A DNA stretch of 64,000 nt from Molossus alvarezi. Its lineage: Eukaryota; Chordata; Mammalia; Chiroptera; Molossidae. Below are positions 35,930 to 46,099 of this stretch, piece after piece (within the stretch, counting starts at the first letter, position 1; every line of letters starts with the position of its first letter). The notes under the pieces were generated by a model. That model did not search any database, was not told the DNA's origin, and worked only from the letters and a program-made list of their open reading frames with translations. Position numbers and translations under genes: made by a program. Location: the NCBI GenBank assembly GCA_037176705.1, contig CM073891.1, positions 90,602,327 to 90,666,326 of the forward strand, given 5' to 3'.

Positions 35930-37710
35930 TGGTAGTTGCTTTCTCCTGTTAAGATCTCTAGCACAAGGTACATTCTCTAGTAAGAGATACGCATTTGCCC
36001 CCAAGACTTGGGTAAAACAAAAGTCATATTACATCATTTAAAGAAATCAAAATAAACTTCTGTTCTGAACTCTCTTGTCAACATGTTTAATATTAATTAC
36101 TACAGAGTCTTTCCTTGAGGTTGCCCCTGATTCCCAGGGAACATTATATAGTTTATCTTATATCATCATGGGGGAAAGAATTCTTGACTCCAATCTAGTT
36201 GCCTAGTTGTTATGCCCATTGTTCCCGCCCACATGGCCTATTTAAAGGTAGGCTACTGGTTGCTTATGTAGTACTCTTCCTCCAGGCTCAACTCAGCTCC
36301 AGGAGCCTCTGGAAGGCTTGCAAAACTACAGCAATAGAGATTGAGCCACCAGCCATGTATATGCATTCCTTATCAGAGGTCATGCCACCCATTAGGATTC
36401 TGAGTGGAAATAAGACCCAAGTCCCTACCCACATCAAGAAATCACCTGTAGGGCCCAGTCACCCTCCTCTTCAATTCCAAACAGTAACATCTATCCACTC
36501 CCATTCTGAGGTAATCCAGTATACTCTTCCTCAGTGGGCCTGAGTCCCAAACAGTTCAGCTTTCTTTCTGAAGGGTTCTGTTTGTGTTTATTGAGTGGAA
36601 AGGGATAATTGCAATATAAATACAAAATAGATCTCACTTTTTCACATGCAAGATAGGACAGGAGAAAATTTATTTTACTATGGTGAACTGACAGCAGAGA
36701 AAACTAAAACTAACATTAAACAACAAGAATTACCAGGCAGTTTAGTGTGTATGTCCATCTTCTTCACAAAGACAATGGTCTTCTTGAGGGTAGGAGCTAT
36801 GTTTTCTTCATGGATGTTATCAATCAGTAAATATTGGATTGATGAACTGATCAAGTGTATTGTGGATTGGTTTTCTTGTCTTCTAAAATAATTCTGGCTT
36901 TGGGAACTTGTAGATTCTTTAAAATGTAAAATTAATTGAATAGACCTCAAGAACAAATCTCTCGTCTCCAACTGTACGTTTTGATTAATTTCCCCCCAGA
37001 GGTACAAGGAATATTGATTGTCAAACATGCCTAATTGGAATTTTTAAATTCTGGGATCTGAAATAGGTTTCAGTTCTGCTTTTTACCCGTGGAAAGTCAT
37101 CCTGACTCTTTGTCACTGTGTCTGTTCACATAATGTGAAGTTAGTCAAGTGTGCTTAATTTAGATGAAAGGTACACACTGTTCATTGAGGACACAGAAAT
37201 ATCTTTGAAAGTAAAATATTTGATGGGCATGAAAATACTTGTACTTTGCTTTTGTTACATATTTAGCAATATGTTTACATCACTAATAAATATCAGAACA
37301 TTTCTCGGGAGAACAAGGAAGTACCTTGGTTATTGTATAGTCAACAGAGTACAACAACAAAGCCTGTGCACTTGACTATCACTGTTCATAGAATCCCTTC
37401 ATTTAAAATGTCACGTTGAACCAGTTTTCAAGCTCAAAGCTAAAGCCCCATGCTGATAGTTTTTATTTCTTCACTACCTAATAAAAATTCACCAGCAAAC
37501 CACCACCATACATAAAAGATTACAGTCACTGTGATAAAAATTATTATAACATTTGTTATAGTACAAATTAGAGAGAAGAGCTAAACTCCAGAGACCAAAG
37601 TGACCCACAAAGGTTTATTTATTCACCATGCATTTATCTAGTCATCTTAGGCAAGGATTTATAGCAGGTTTTCATGAAACTATAATTTATCAGTAACTAC
37701 CACCCTTAAG
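35930..37710. other. Non-genic stretch
   Basis: No recognised gene. 36190-36540 is GC-richer with a 114-codon frame and a TATTTAAAGG box and may be an old LTR. 36765-36875 resembles an L2 3' end (CTTCTTGAGGGTAGGAGCTA). Both are weak calls. Confidence 0.35.
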
Positions 37711-37723
37711 AAAATTGTTATTT

Positions 37724-38248
37724 ATTTATTTATTTTTGGCAGAATTTTATGGTTTTATTAACACAAATACATGTGTACACAATCTGTCTATTTATTTTCT
37801 TCACTGCACAGCCTGGCATTGGGATTGGTGACTCTAATGGCCAGCTGGGCTGCTCTTTCCACAATGGCTTTGCGGTTCTTTGAGGAGACGTCGTGAGCAG
37901 TCTCAGCACAGTAAGACTGTTGCACGTTAGCAGCACTTCAAGCTCCTTGATGTTGTGAACCAGAAACTTACGGAAGCCACTGGGCATTGTGTGTTTTGTT
38001 TTCTTGTTGCTCCCATAACCAATGTTGGGCATCAAGATTGAATCTTGGCCCTTGAATCTTCTGTGCACCCTATTGTCAATACCTCTAGGTTTTCGCCAGT
38101 TCCGCTTAATTTTGACATATTGGACTGACTGGTGCCTGATGAACTTCTTGGTCCTTTTTTTGACAATCTTGGGTTTCACGAGGGGTCTGAGGGCAGCCAC
38201 GGTGTCGAGTACATTGCTGCCAACTCCATAGGCAGCGCTGAGGAACAG
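37724..38248 (-). pseudogene. RPL32: Ribosomal protein L32 processed pseudogene
   Basis: An intronless copy of RPL32 mRNA. On the minus strand it begins with a 5'UTR remnant, CAGCGCTGCCTATGGAG, and the CDS-like part is 38200 to 37788 (TAG). Conserved blocks are [24 protein letters not shown]-type [33 protein letters not shown] and [10 protein letters not shown]. The ATG start is GTG, a 6-bp insertion adds Asp-Ser after GQ, and a frameshift near 37920 moves the last third out of frame. AATAAA-like TTAATAAAACC and an (AAAT)n-rich tail end it. The TSD is AAAATTGTTATTT (37711-37723) and AAGATTGTTATTT (38249-38261). Confidence 0.95.
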
Positions 38249-38261
38249 AAGATTGTTATTT

Positions 38262-38703
38262 CTAGAGGTGGAAACAACACAAACACATAAATGCTGTAAT
38301 TCAGGATGTAAAGTGATGAATACCATAAGAGAAACAGAGTCAAAAAGAAGTAGTGATCACTTTGAGCTGGAGGAAATGGGCATTTCAGCTAAGAAGGGTC
38401 ATTAAACTCTGCCTTAGCAAATGGGCTACATTCCTTTTGGACAAGAAGTTACTGGGAGGGAAGTTATTCCAAATGCAAGGAATGCCTTGAGCAAAGACAC
38501 ACACTCAGGCTATACAATGCAAATTAGTTATCCAAACAACAGCAAACATTCTTGTTTCATTGTACTTACTACTTGAGTATATCATATTCATATTTCATTG
38601 AAATAATGAAAGATATTATGAAACATGTTCTATTTTTTGCTACTTAATAAATATTCAAAAATTGGCTATTCAACGCCATACAAAGACATATGTATGTACA
38701 AAT
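38262..38703. other. AT-rich non-genic stretch
   Basis: No gene. 38360-38500 (GAGGAAATGGGCATTTCAGC, AATGCCTTGAGCAAAG) resembles an old mammal-wide repeat of uncertain name. Confidence 0.4.
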
Positions 38704-38716
38704 TGTAATACATTCT

Positions 38717-38881
38717 AGCCTGGCAGATGTAGCTCATTGGGTTAAAGCAAAGGTCAAGGGTTTGATTCCATCAGGGCATATACCTGGGTTGCAGGTTTGT
38801 TTGTTTTTTAATCCTCACCCGAGGACATTTTTCCACTTTTTGTTCAGATAGAGTGGGAGGGATAAAGAGGGGGGGCGGGGG

Positions 38882-38924
<43 letters not shown>

Positions 38925-39159
38925 CGACGTAAAAGGGACACATCGAGTGGCTGCCACCCGCACGACCAACCAGGGCCAGGGACAAACTTGGATTGCAGGT
39001 TTAATCCCTGGCCCAGTTGAGGTGCATGTGGGAGGCAACCAATTGATGTTTCTCTCTCACATTGATCTCTCTTTTTCTCTCTCTTATCCTCCTTTCCACT
39101 CTCTGAAATCAATGGGATAAATATATTCTCTGGTGAGGATTAAAAAACAAAAACAAAAC
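38717..39159 (+). mobile_element. Ves-type SINE, host of a second SINE
   Basis: The head is AGCCTGGCAGATGTAGCTC and the tail contains ATATTCTCTGGTGAGGATTA. The approximate TSD is TGTAATACATTCT (38704-38716) and TGTAATGAGTTCT (39160-39172). It is split by a minus-strand Ves copy. Confidence 0.85.
38799..38988 (-). mobile_element. Ves-type SINE nested in another, head missing
   Basis: It has the tail AATCCTCACCCGAGGAC and a (GA)n run (38882-38921). It stops at AGGGACAAACT, so the tRNA-derived head is absent (5' truncated). The TSD is TGGGTTGCAGGTTT (38785-38798) and TGGATTGCAGGTTT (38989-39002). Confidence 0.88.
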
Positions 39160-39799
39160 TGTAATGAGTTCTATAAAGGAAAAGTATGAAACATTTTTAG
39201 AGCATTTAGCTGGGGACTTGATTTAGCTGGAGAGTCAAGAAATTTTCCTGTAAAAAAAATGACCAACAGAAAATATGTTGAAAGTAAATTATGCTTCTAA
39301 AGTACTTCTGATTGCTTTCCACATTTTTCTTGTCTATGTAATTTCTTCATTAAGGAGAGCTGTTGTCTTAGGGTTTTCAAAGAAATAGAACTGTTGCCTG
39401 ACCGAGGTGGGTCTGCTCTGACGTGGTCTGGATACAGGTTTTTGCGGTGTCGTGGGAAAGGAATTTCAGGGACACACATAGGACAATTTTAAGTGATAGT
39501 GGCAACATTTATCAGAGCAAAAACAAAGGAAGGGTTTAGAATAGAAGAGACCAGATTGCAGTGATGGAAGTAAATCTAGACTGGGCTGCCTAGACTCAGC
39601 AAAAGAAGTTACAGATGCAAAAGGAGAGTCCTTAAAGCCCACTGCTCCCATGGTGGCAGGTCTCTTCAGGACCCTTAGCGTTTAGGAGAAAAGAAAGCAA
39701 AAGTACGGCCTGAGAAAAGGGCATGGACATGCTCCAAGGAGGGTGTGCGGGGCACAGATGCCCCTGAAGAGGCTGCCACACTGACAAGGTGCTTCCCCA

Positions 39800-39970
39800 G
39801 CACTCAGCTGGTAGAGCCTGTTCCCCTAGGTACACCATGCCCTATGCCTCATCCACAACCAGGTGGTTCAGCTCTGACTCACTTCAAAAGAAGTCCAGCT
39901 TCCCCTGCTGCAGGTGTGCACTTGTGCCCACGAGGGCCAGCAGGGTCAGGGCCCAGAGCTGCAGTACCAT
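39800..39970 (-). pseudogene. PLXNB2: Plexin-B2 5' coding fragment, broken
   Basis: On the minus strand, from ATG at 39970-39968, the frame reads MVLQLWALTLLALVG then KLDFF-stop-SESELNHLVVDEA-stop-GMVYLG. A frameshift follows, and CTCTACCAGCTG (39805-39816) then encodes LYQL. This follows the signal peptide and first sema-domain residues of plexin-B2 as I remember them. The receptor itself is a large semaphorin-binding membrane protein, and only about 55 codons are here, with two stops. A short 5' stretch before the ATG may be captured UTR. No plexin sequence is seen further downstream. A database alignment is needed to confirm. Confidence 0.72.
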
Positions 39971-40040
39971 CACCCCAGCATCTAAAGCTCCAATAATCCA
40001 GCTCAGTGTCTGCTGCCAGAGACAGCTGGCATCAAAATTC

Positions 40041-40105
40041 TTAGCTGTGCAATCTTGGGCAAGTTCCTTAGCTTCTCTGTGCCTCATTGCCCCATCTGCA
40101 TGTTC
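40041..40105 (+). repeat. MIR 3' fragment inside the LTR-like insertion
   Basis: TTAGCTGTGCAATCTTGGGC, then AAGTTCCTTAGCTTCTCTG and GCCTCATTGCCCCATCTGC, follow the MIR core/3' pattern. It lies just upstream (minus-strand sense) of the plexin-like fragment, so it may have been captured with it. Confidence 0.6.
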
Positions 40106-41094
40106 ACTGCCAAGGCTCCATGGTACCTGGGTCACGATTGGAGCTGTGCTCTGGCCTGTGTGGCTGCTACAGAGTCATGCCTTTATTCAAATTCTATATT
40201 TTTCCTTGAGTTTTGGGAAAAAGCAGCTCTCTTTCAAACTACCCAATCTCTTCCTGTCTTTACCTCGGCCTATGCTGGTGCCCTCTCCCTATCCAATTTC
40301 TTTCCTGAATTATCCCATTGGATCTTCCTCCCAGATTTTCCCAGGCTAGTCTCCTCCCGCTTTATGGTCACCATTTTGGCTTCTACTGCTCATGCGTTCA
40401 GTGAATGGAATTTCTCTGTGCCATTCTCTCCCTCAGGCTGTTAGAAGGGTGGACTCCCTGGGGTGATTATAAAGCTTAGTCAGGCTTAATCAGATATCTG
40501 GTTCTCTTTACTGCCTCCCCTTTGGTTAATATCTAACTAACTGCCTATTTAACAGAACCAATAAGTGAGTGTGTGTGTGTGTGTGTATGCCAGTGTGTGT
40601 CTGTGTGTGTACACCCCACTGGTTGGAGAGAGAGAGATTTATTCGAAAGAATCGGCTAATGTGATTTTGGGGGATGTAAAGTCTGAAATTTGGAGGGCTA
40701 TGGGTAAGCTGGAAATTCTGGCAGGAAGGAATGTTGTAGTATTGAATCTGAAGTCAGTCTGGAAGCAGAATTCCTTTTTTTTCAGGGAACCTGATTTCAT
40801 TCTTAAGGCCTTCAGCTGATTGGATGAAGCCTACCACATTATGAAAGGTAATCTGCTTTACTCAAAGTCTACTGATTTAACTTTCAATCATATTTTAAAA
40901 ATACCTTAACAACAACATCTAGATGGTGTTTGATGAAACAATTGGGCACTGTAGTCTAGCCAAGTCGACACATAAAATTAATCGTCATAGTTATGAATCA
41001 TGAAGATATGGCACTAATGAAAAGAAGGAAAACAGTATCTTTCATCTGTTTACATAGTTAATTTTTGCACATATAATGTTAAAAACTCTGCCAG

Positions 41095-41262
41095 GAAAGA
41101 AGAGAACATATTACCATTAACAGTTTCTAATGGACAAATCTGAGGCACAGAGAAATTAAGAATCTTGAAAGTTAAGGAGCTAGAAGTGACCAGTTGGTTT
41201 CAGAATTGGAACTACTGACTCGTGATTTAATGATCTTCCCACTGGACCATCTAGTGTTCCGA
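41095..41262 (-). repeat. MIR, old
   Basis: Reverse-complement MIR features: AAATCTGAGGCACAGAGAA, TTAAGAATCTTGAAAG, ATTGGAACTACTGACTCG and CTTCCCACTGGACCATCTAG. Confidence 0.5.
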
Positions 41263-41655
41263 TCCAAATTCCTGTAGCATCGATTATCTATATAGTCTCA
41301 TGAAACTTAGTGAAATGCTTGTTTACTAATATATGTTCTATCTCTCTAACTAAATTTTAAGACACACCTGTTTACATATATCACTTTTATGTTTTGTACA
41401 TAATCAAATATCAATAAGTATTTTTTAAAGAATGAATTCCGCTGCATATCTTAATTATACTGAATAACAACTTGTTTATATAGCTCCTGGAGACAGCCTC
41501 CTTGAATTAATTTTCAGGTATGTGGATGAGGCTGTGTTACAGTGCTTTTTATAAGATTGGTGAGTTGTGAAAGGCCTGATTCTTTGTATTAAGAAAGACT
41601 TAATATGAGTTGTGTGAGCATGGGCAAGTTGTCCAACTTCTTTAAGGACTAATTT

Positions 41656-42009
41656 CTTTTCTTTTCTTTTCTTTTCTTTTCTTTTCTTTTCTTTTCTTTT
41701 CTTTTCTTTTCTTTTCTTTTCTTTTTTTCTTTTCTTTTCTTTTTTCTTTCTTTTTTCTTTTTTTTCTTTTCTTTTCTTTTTTATCCTCACCCGAGGACAT
41801 TTTTTCATTTTTTGTTCAGATAGAATGGGAGGGAGAGAGAGAGAGAAACATTGACATGAAAGGGACACATTGAGTGGCTGCCACCCACATGATCCAACCA
41901 GGGCCGGGGACAAACTGCAACCGAGGTATGTGCCCTTAGCGGGAACTGAACCTGGGTCTCTCTGGACTGCAGGCCGACGCTCTAACCGCTGAGCCAAACT
42001 GGCCAGGGC
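41656..42009 (-). mobile_element. Ves-type SINE with (TTTTC)n tail microsatellite
   Basis: The A-tail has become about 125 bp of TTTTC repeats (41656-41783), followed by TATCCTCACCCGAGGAC. The head ends at GAGCCAAACTGGCCAGGGC. The TSD AAGGACTAATTT lies at 41644-41655 and 42010-42021. Confidence 0.94.
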
Positions 42010-42021
42010 AAGGACTAATTT

Positions 42022-44003
42022 TTGTATCTGTAAAAAGCGAATGATACTAAACCTCAGTAATGTGTTGTGTAAATAGAAAGTGGATTATTGTATGTATAAC
42101 TGATATAAATCACTCCTTGACAAAGTTGCAGGAGATGTCATAGATTTTAATTTTCTAAATAAAGCCATCTCCAAATTACAATCTATCAAGGTCAATGATA
42201 AGTCCTGTACCAGTTATTAACTGAGGTTATCCTCATTACAGCTTAAAAAAATCCCTGGGGTTTACACATTCCTAGGAAATCGGGGAGTGCCTGGTTCTTG
42301 GTCAATAAGGATGGCCCTTTTCCCCTGTGGATTCATTTGGCTACTATATGCAAAGCCACTGAGTATACAACCTTCATGAAAATGGATGGCAGCTCAGCTT
42401 TCTAAATGCTTAGCAGTAGTTAAGCACTGCTTCTTTGCCACACACTGGAGATGGCCTCTTGGGTGGGCTGACTGATATCTATTCACAACGATCTTCTCTG
42501 CTGACTGCTTAGCCACAGGCATCTTATACCAGATGCTCAAGAGGCCGCCTTAAAAGTCAGTTCTCACAGGTATTCAAACATCTGTTCTCATATAAGAACT
42601 TGTTTCCTCCAGAATGCTGAGTCCAAGCACTTAAAGAAATTCACAAATCCCTCCCACATTTCAACTGGGACACAAACTCTAGGCTTGGGACTCTTTCCGG
42701 AAGCCTCCGTTTTCATCCCTTTGGGACAGTGGGGTTTAATCCCTTGATTGGCTGAGGGCTCTGAAATGAGCCCTAATAACTCTCACTCTGAGGATAAGGG
42801 AAATCTAAACCTCAAGGGCATAGGGCCCTGACATCATTCTTTGACTGATAAAAACACAATAGAAAACATATTAAAATATTGATACATTTCTCAGTAAATT
42901 ACACTTAGGATATTAATTGGTCAGTATATGTTGTTTTTTATTCTTGTTCTTTGAGACACTATAAATGCTTATTGATTATGCACCATTGAATCTTCTGTAT
43001 CTTGAGAAGCTTTAAGGTTTGGGGGAAAGATCCTGGCTTTTGGAGTCAGACAGCTCTGGTCTTGACTCCTGGCTCTGCCGCTTGTTTTCTCTGTGCGCTT
43101 AGATAGATTATCTCACCCAGCCTCAGTATTTCTCCTGTCAAATTAACTGTGACGGTTAAATGCACATAACCCAAATAGCCTTAGGCTTCTCTGGTGAGGA
43201 CATAGAAATATTTCACATGTGTAATAATATCCTGAATCTCAAGGCTTTGAGTCCACAGCTGCTTGACTAGCAGAAAGTTTGGTCTTTTTGTAGTAGCTTC
43301 TCCCATTAATTTATTATGCCTAGGAGGCCTCATGGGTGAATTTGCCTGCAGTCCCTTTATTTTCATGTTCTCTGCTCTTACCCCTACACTGCTGATTTCA
43401 TGAGTGTCTCTCTGGCCAGTAGGAAAACTCTTTTAGAGTCTCATGACCACAGATATTCTAACAGTTAGAAACAAATCTGTCACTTAGGTCTCAGTGTTCT
43501 TCTGTAGCACACTCAAGCTTAGGGGACAGGGTACAATGTCAGGGAAGTTCAAGTATAGCCTCTTGCTGCCACTGCTCCCTCTGACATTTAAACAATAATC
43601 AATAATCAATAACCAGGCCAGGCCTGACCTTTCACATCTTCTCATAGGTTCTGAGGTACCTTTCTAAGCAGCCTCCTTCAGGGGATCTCAGTCTCCTTGA
43701 CTGGTTGTGGATGGCTGAACACAATATGTGGACCAGGTTTCATGTCTCTTCTAAAGATATCCTGGGCCATGCAAAGCAAAGTATGTGTCTGGTGTCTGTT
43801 GCGGTCTTTCAGGGCATTCTGTGAGGGCTACAAAGCCCCTGGAACATTCTGTAACAGGAAGTCGTGCTGTCAGGGGCATACAGTGGACAATAAATCATGC
43901 TCCAGCCTTGACATAGTTCAACATATTTCTTAAAGCAACTAGTGTCTGCCACACAACAAGCTCTTAGTGAGTGTAATTTTCTTTTTTTTTGGTTAAAAAT
44001 AAT
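42022..44003. other. Non-genic stretch with one MIR
   Basis: No gene seen. A plus-strand MIR lies at about 43030-43170 (TTTTGGAGTCAGACAGCTCT, GACTCCTGGCTCTGCCGC). 42640-42850 and 43480-43930 are GC-richer and may be old LTR fragments. I see no boundaries. Confidence 0.4.
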
Positions 44004-44009
44004 TTGACA

Positions 44010-44260
44010 GCCCTGGCCGGTTTGGCTCAGCGGTTAGAGCGTCCACCTGCGGTCCGGAGAGACCCGGGTTAGGTTCCCGCTAAGGGCATGTGCCTCTGTT
44101 GTAGTTTGTCCCCGGCCCTGGTTGGTCGTGCGGGTGGCAGCCACTCGATGTGTCCCTTTCACATCGATGTTTCCCTCTCTCTCCCTTCCTCTCTCTCCCT
44201 CCCACTCTGTCTGTACAGAAAATGGAAAAATGTCCTCGGATGAGGATAAAAAAAAAAAAA
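44010..44260 (+). mobile_element. Ves-type SINE, well preserved
   Basis: It starts GCCCTGGCCGGTTTGGCTC, with a clear polymerase III A-box (TGGCTCAGCGG). It ends ATGTCCTCGGATGAGGATAA plus an A tail. A short TSD, TTGACA, lies at 44004-44009 and 44261-44266. The B-box region is mutated (GGTTAGGTTCC). Confidence 0.92.
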
Positions 44261-44789
44261 TTGACATATTTGCTAAATTGTTGACTATAAAACACATTTT
44301 GTCTTTCAAGCTAACATTTATTTATTTATGTATGTATGTATGTATGTATGTATGTATGTATGTTACTCCTCACCGGAAGATATTTTTCCATTGATTAAAA
44401 ATTTTTTTTTCCTATTAAACTTATCTTTAGTGTTGAATGTATTACAGACGTCCCTCCTTTTTCCCTCCTTGACTCCCTTCTCCCCACTTGTACCCCCCTC
44501 CTACCTTCCCCACTCTGTTGTCTGTGTCCAGTGGTTATGCATATATGCATATAAGTTCTTTGGTTTCTCTCTTCTCACCCCACCTCCCCACTTCTCTTTG
44601 ATGTTCATCAGTCTAACAATCAATTTGTACTTCTTAATCCCTTCATCTTTTCACCTATCCCCCAACCGCCCTCCCATCTGGCAACCAACAAAAAGTTCTC
44701 TGTATCTATGAATCTGTTTCTGTTCTGCTTGCTCATTTTGTCTGTAGAATTGATTGTTGATAGATATGTATTAATTGCCATTTTATTGT

Positions 44790-45677
44790 TTATATTCTTT
44801 TATCTTTTTCTTCTTGAAGAAGACCCTTCAACATTTTATATAATACTGGTTTAATGGTGATGAACTCCTTTAGTTTTTTCTTGTCTGGGAAATTCTTTAT
44901 ATGGCCATCTATTCTAAGTGATAGCTTTGCAAGATAAAAAAATCTTGGTTGTAGGTCCCTGCTTTTCATCACTTTAAATGTTTCCTGCCACTCCCTTCTG
45001 GCCTGCAAAGTTTCTTTTGAGAAATTGGCTGACAGCCTTATGGGAACTCCATTGTAGGTAACTAACTGCTTTTCTCTTGCTGCTTTTAATATTCTCTCTT
45101 TGTATTTAACCTTTGAAGTTTTGATGATGATGTGTCTTGGTGTGGACCTCTTTGGGTTCATCTTGTTTGGGACTCTGTGCTTCCTGGACTTGTATGTTTT
45201 TTCCTTCACCAAGTTAGGGAAGTTTTCTGTCATTTTTTCAAATAGGTTTTCAATTTCTTGCTCTCGCTGTTCTCCTTCTGGCACTCCCATGATGTAAATG
45301 TAGGGAAGCTTGAAGTTGTCCCATATGCTCCTTATACTATCCTCATTTCTTTGGATTTTTTTTTTTAATTGGGTGTTTTTTGCTTCCTTATATTCCAAAT
45401 TGATGGTTTGCTTCTTGGCTTTACCTACTCTACTATTGATTCCCTGTAAATTATTCTTTATTTCAGTTAGTGCAGCTTTATTTCTGACTGGTCCTTTATT
45501 ATGCTCTTGAGGTCCTCACGAAGTTCCTTGAAATTCTCACTAAGTCCATTGAGTATCCCTATAACCAGTGTTTTGAACTTTTGCATCTGTTAGATTGCTT
45601 ATCTCTATTTTATTCAGTTCTTTTCCTGAAGTTTTGTTCTGTTCTTCCATTTGGGACATGTTTCTTTGTCTCTTCAT
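44790..45677 (-). pseudogene. L1-type ORF1 of half-L1 copy 2, one frameshift
   Basis: The start is MKRQRNMSQMEEQNKTSGKE (ATG at 45677). The N-terminal coil part runs to about 45540. After a frameshift, 202 codons are open from 45398 to 44790 and cover the RRM and C-terminal domains. Visible blocks include DNFKLPYIYIMGVPEGE, MTENFPNLVKEK, STPRHIIIKTSKV, RILKAAREKQLVTYNGVPIR and ETLQARREWQETFKVMK. This is the best preserved of the three copies. L1 ORF1p binds and packages element RNA. Confidence 0.9.
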
Positions 45678-45844
45678 TTTGGCTGCCTCCCTGTGTTTGT
45701 TTTTATGTATTATGTAGGTAGAGTTATTATGTCTCTTAGGCTTGCTAGGGTGGCCTGTTATAGTAGGTGTCCCGTAGGGTCCAGTGGCACAGCCTACCTG
45801 GTCACCCCAGCTGGGCCCCCGTGGTGCACCCCTCATGTGGACTT

Positions 45845-46099
45845 TATTTAATTAATTAATTAATTTTTTTATCCTCACCCGAGGACATTTTTCCATTTTT
45901 TGTTCAGATACAGCGGGAGGAAGAGAGAGAGAGAGAGAAACATTGACATGAAAGGGACACATCGAGTGGTTGCCACCTGCACGACCCAACCAGGGCAGGG
46001 GACAAACTGCAACCGAGGTACATGCCCTTAGCGGGAACCGAACCCAGGTCTCTTTGGACCACAGGCCAACGCTCTACCACTGAGCCAAATCGGCCAGGA
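45845..46099 (-). mobile_element. Ves-type SINE nested in half-L1 copy 2
   Basis: Tail (ATTA)n plus TATCCTCACCCGAGGAC. The head ends at GAGCCAAATCGGCCAGGA. The TSD is CTCATGTGGACTT (45832-45844) and CTCATATGGACTT (46100-46112). It is the third level of a nest. Confidence 0.93.

Larger units (their letters stand above)
39392..40554 (-). mobile_element. LTR-like insertion carrying captured host sequence
   Basis: The ends are TGTTGCC (39392) and TTTAACA (40554), a TGTT/AACA inverted terminus. The 4-bp target GAAC is duplicated at 39388-39391 and 40555-40558. The flanking repeat joins correctly once the insert is removed. On the minus strand the last 150 bp (CTGATAAATGTTGCC, CCCTGAAATTCCTTTCCC, GTCAGGCAACA) look like R-U5. 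A solo LTR of 1163 bp is the simplest reading. Inside lie a MIR piece and a plexin-B2-like fragment, which normal LTRs do not carry. Confidence 0.6.
39350..40990 (-). repeat. Old L1M-type 3'UTR-like repeat, split by an LTR-like insertion
   Basis: The left edge is CTTAGGGTTTTCAAAGAAAT. It resumes at 40555 with GAACCAATAAGTGAGTGTGT, (GT)n, GAGAGAGAGATTTATT, GCCTTCAGCTGATTGGATGA, ACTCAAAGTCTACTGATTTA and GTCGACACATAAAATTAATC. I know this as a common L1M-type repeat segment. The exact family name is tentative. Confidence 0.55.

Noticed and set aside
36199..36543. A 114-codon plus-strand frame
   Set aside because: No recognised similarity. A TATTTAAAGG box nearby suggests LTR-like DNA rather than a gene.
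37730..38326. A 198-codon minus-strand open frame that looks like a gene
   Set aside because: It is the RPL32 retrocopy: no intron, start codon GTG, 6-bp insertion, frameshift in the last third, A-rich tail and flanking duplications.
41476..41997. A 173-codon minus-strand frame with a Lys/Glu-rich repeat
   Set aside because: It is the (TTTTC)n SINE-tail microsatellite read antisense.
44010..44085. tRNA gene
   Set aside because: The tRNA-like head belongs to a Ves SINE. The same head occurs in the other copies and no cloverleaf with a proper acceptor stem is formed.
44790..45398. A 202-codon frame as a possible functional RNA-binding protein
   Set aside because: It is the C-terminal two thirds of a LINE ORF1 with the N-terminal part in another frame.
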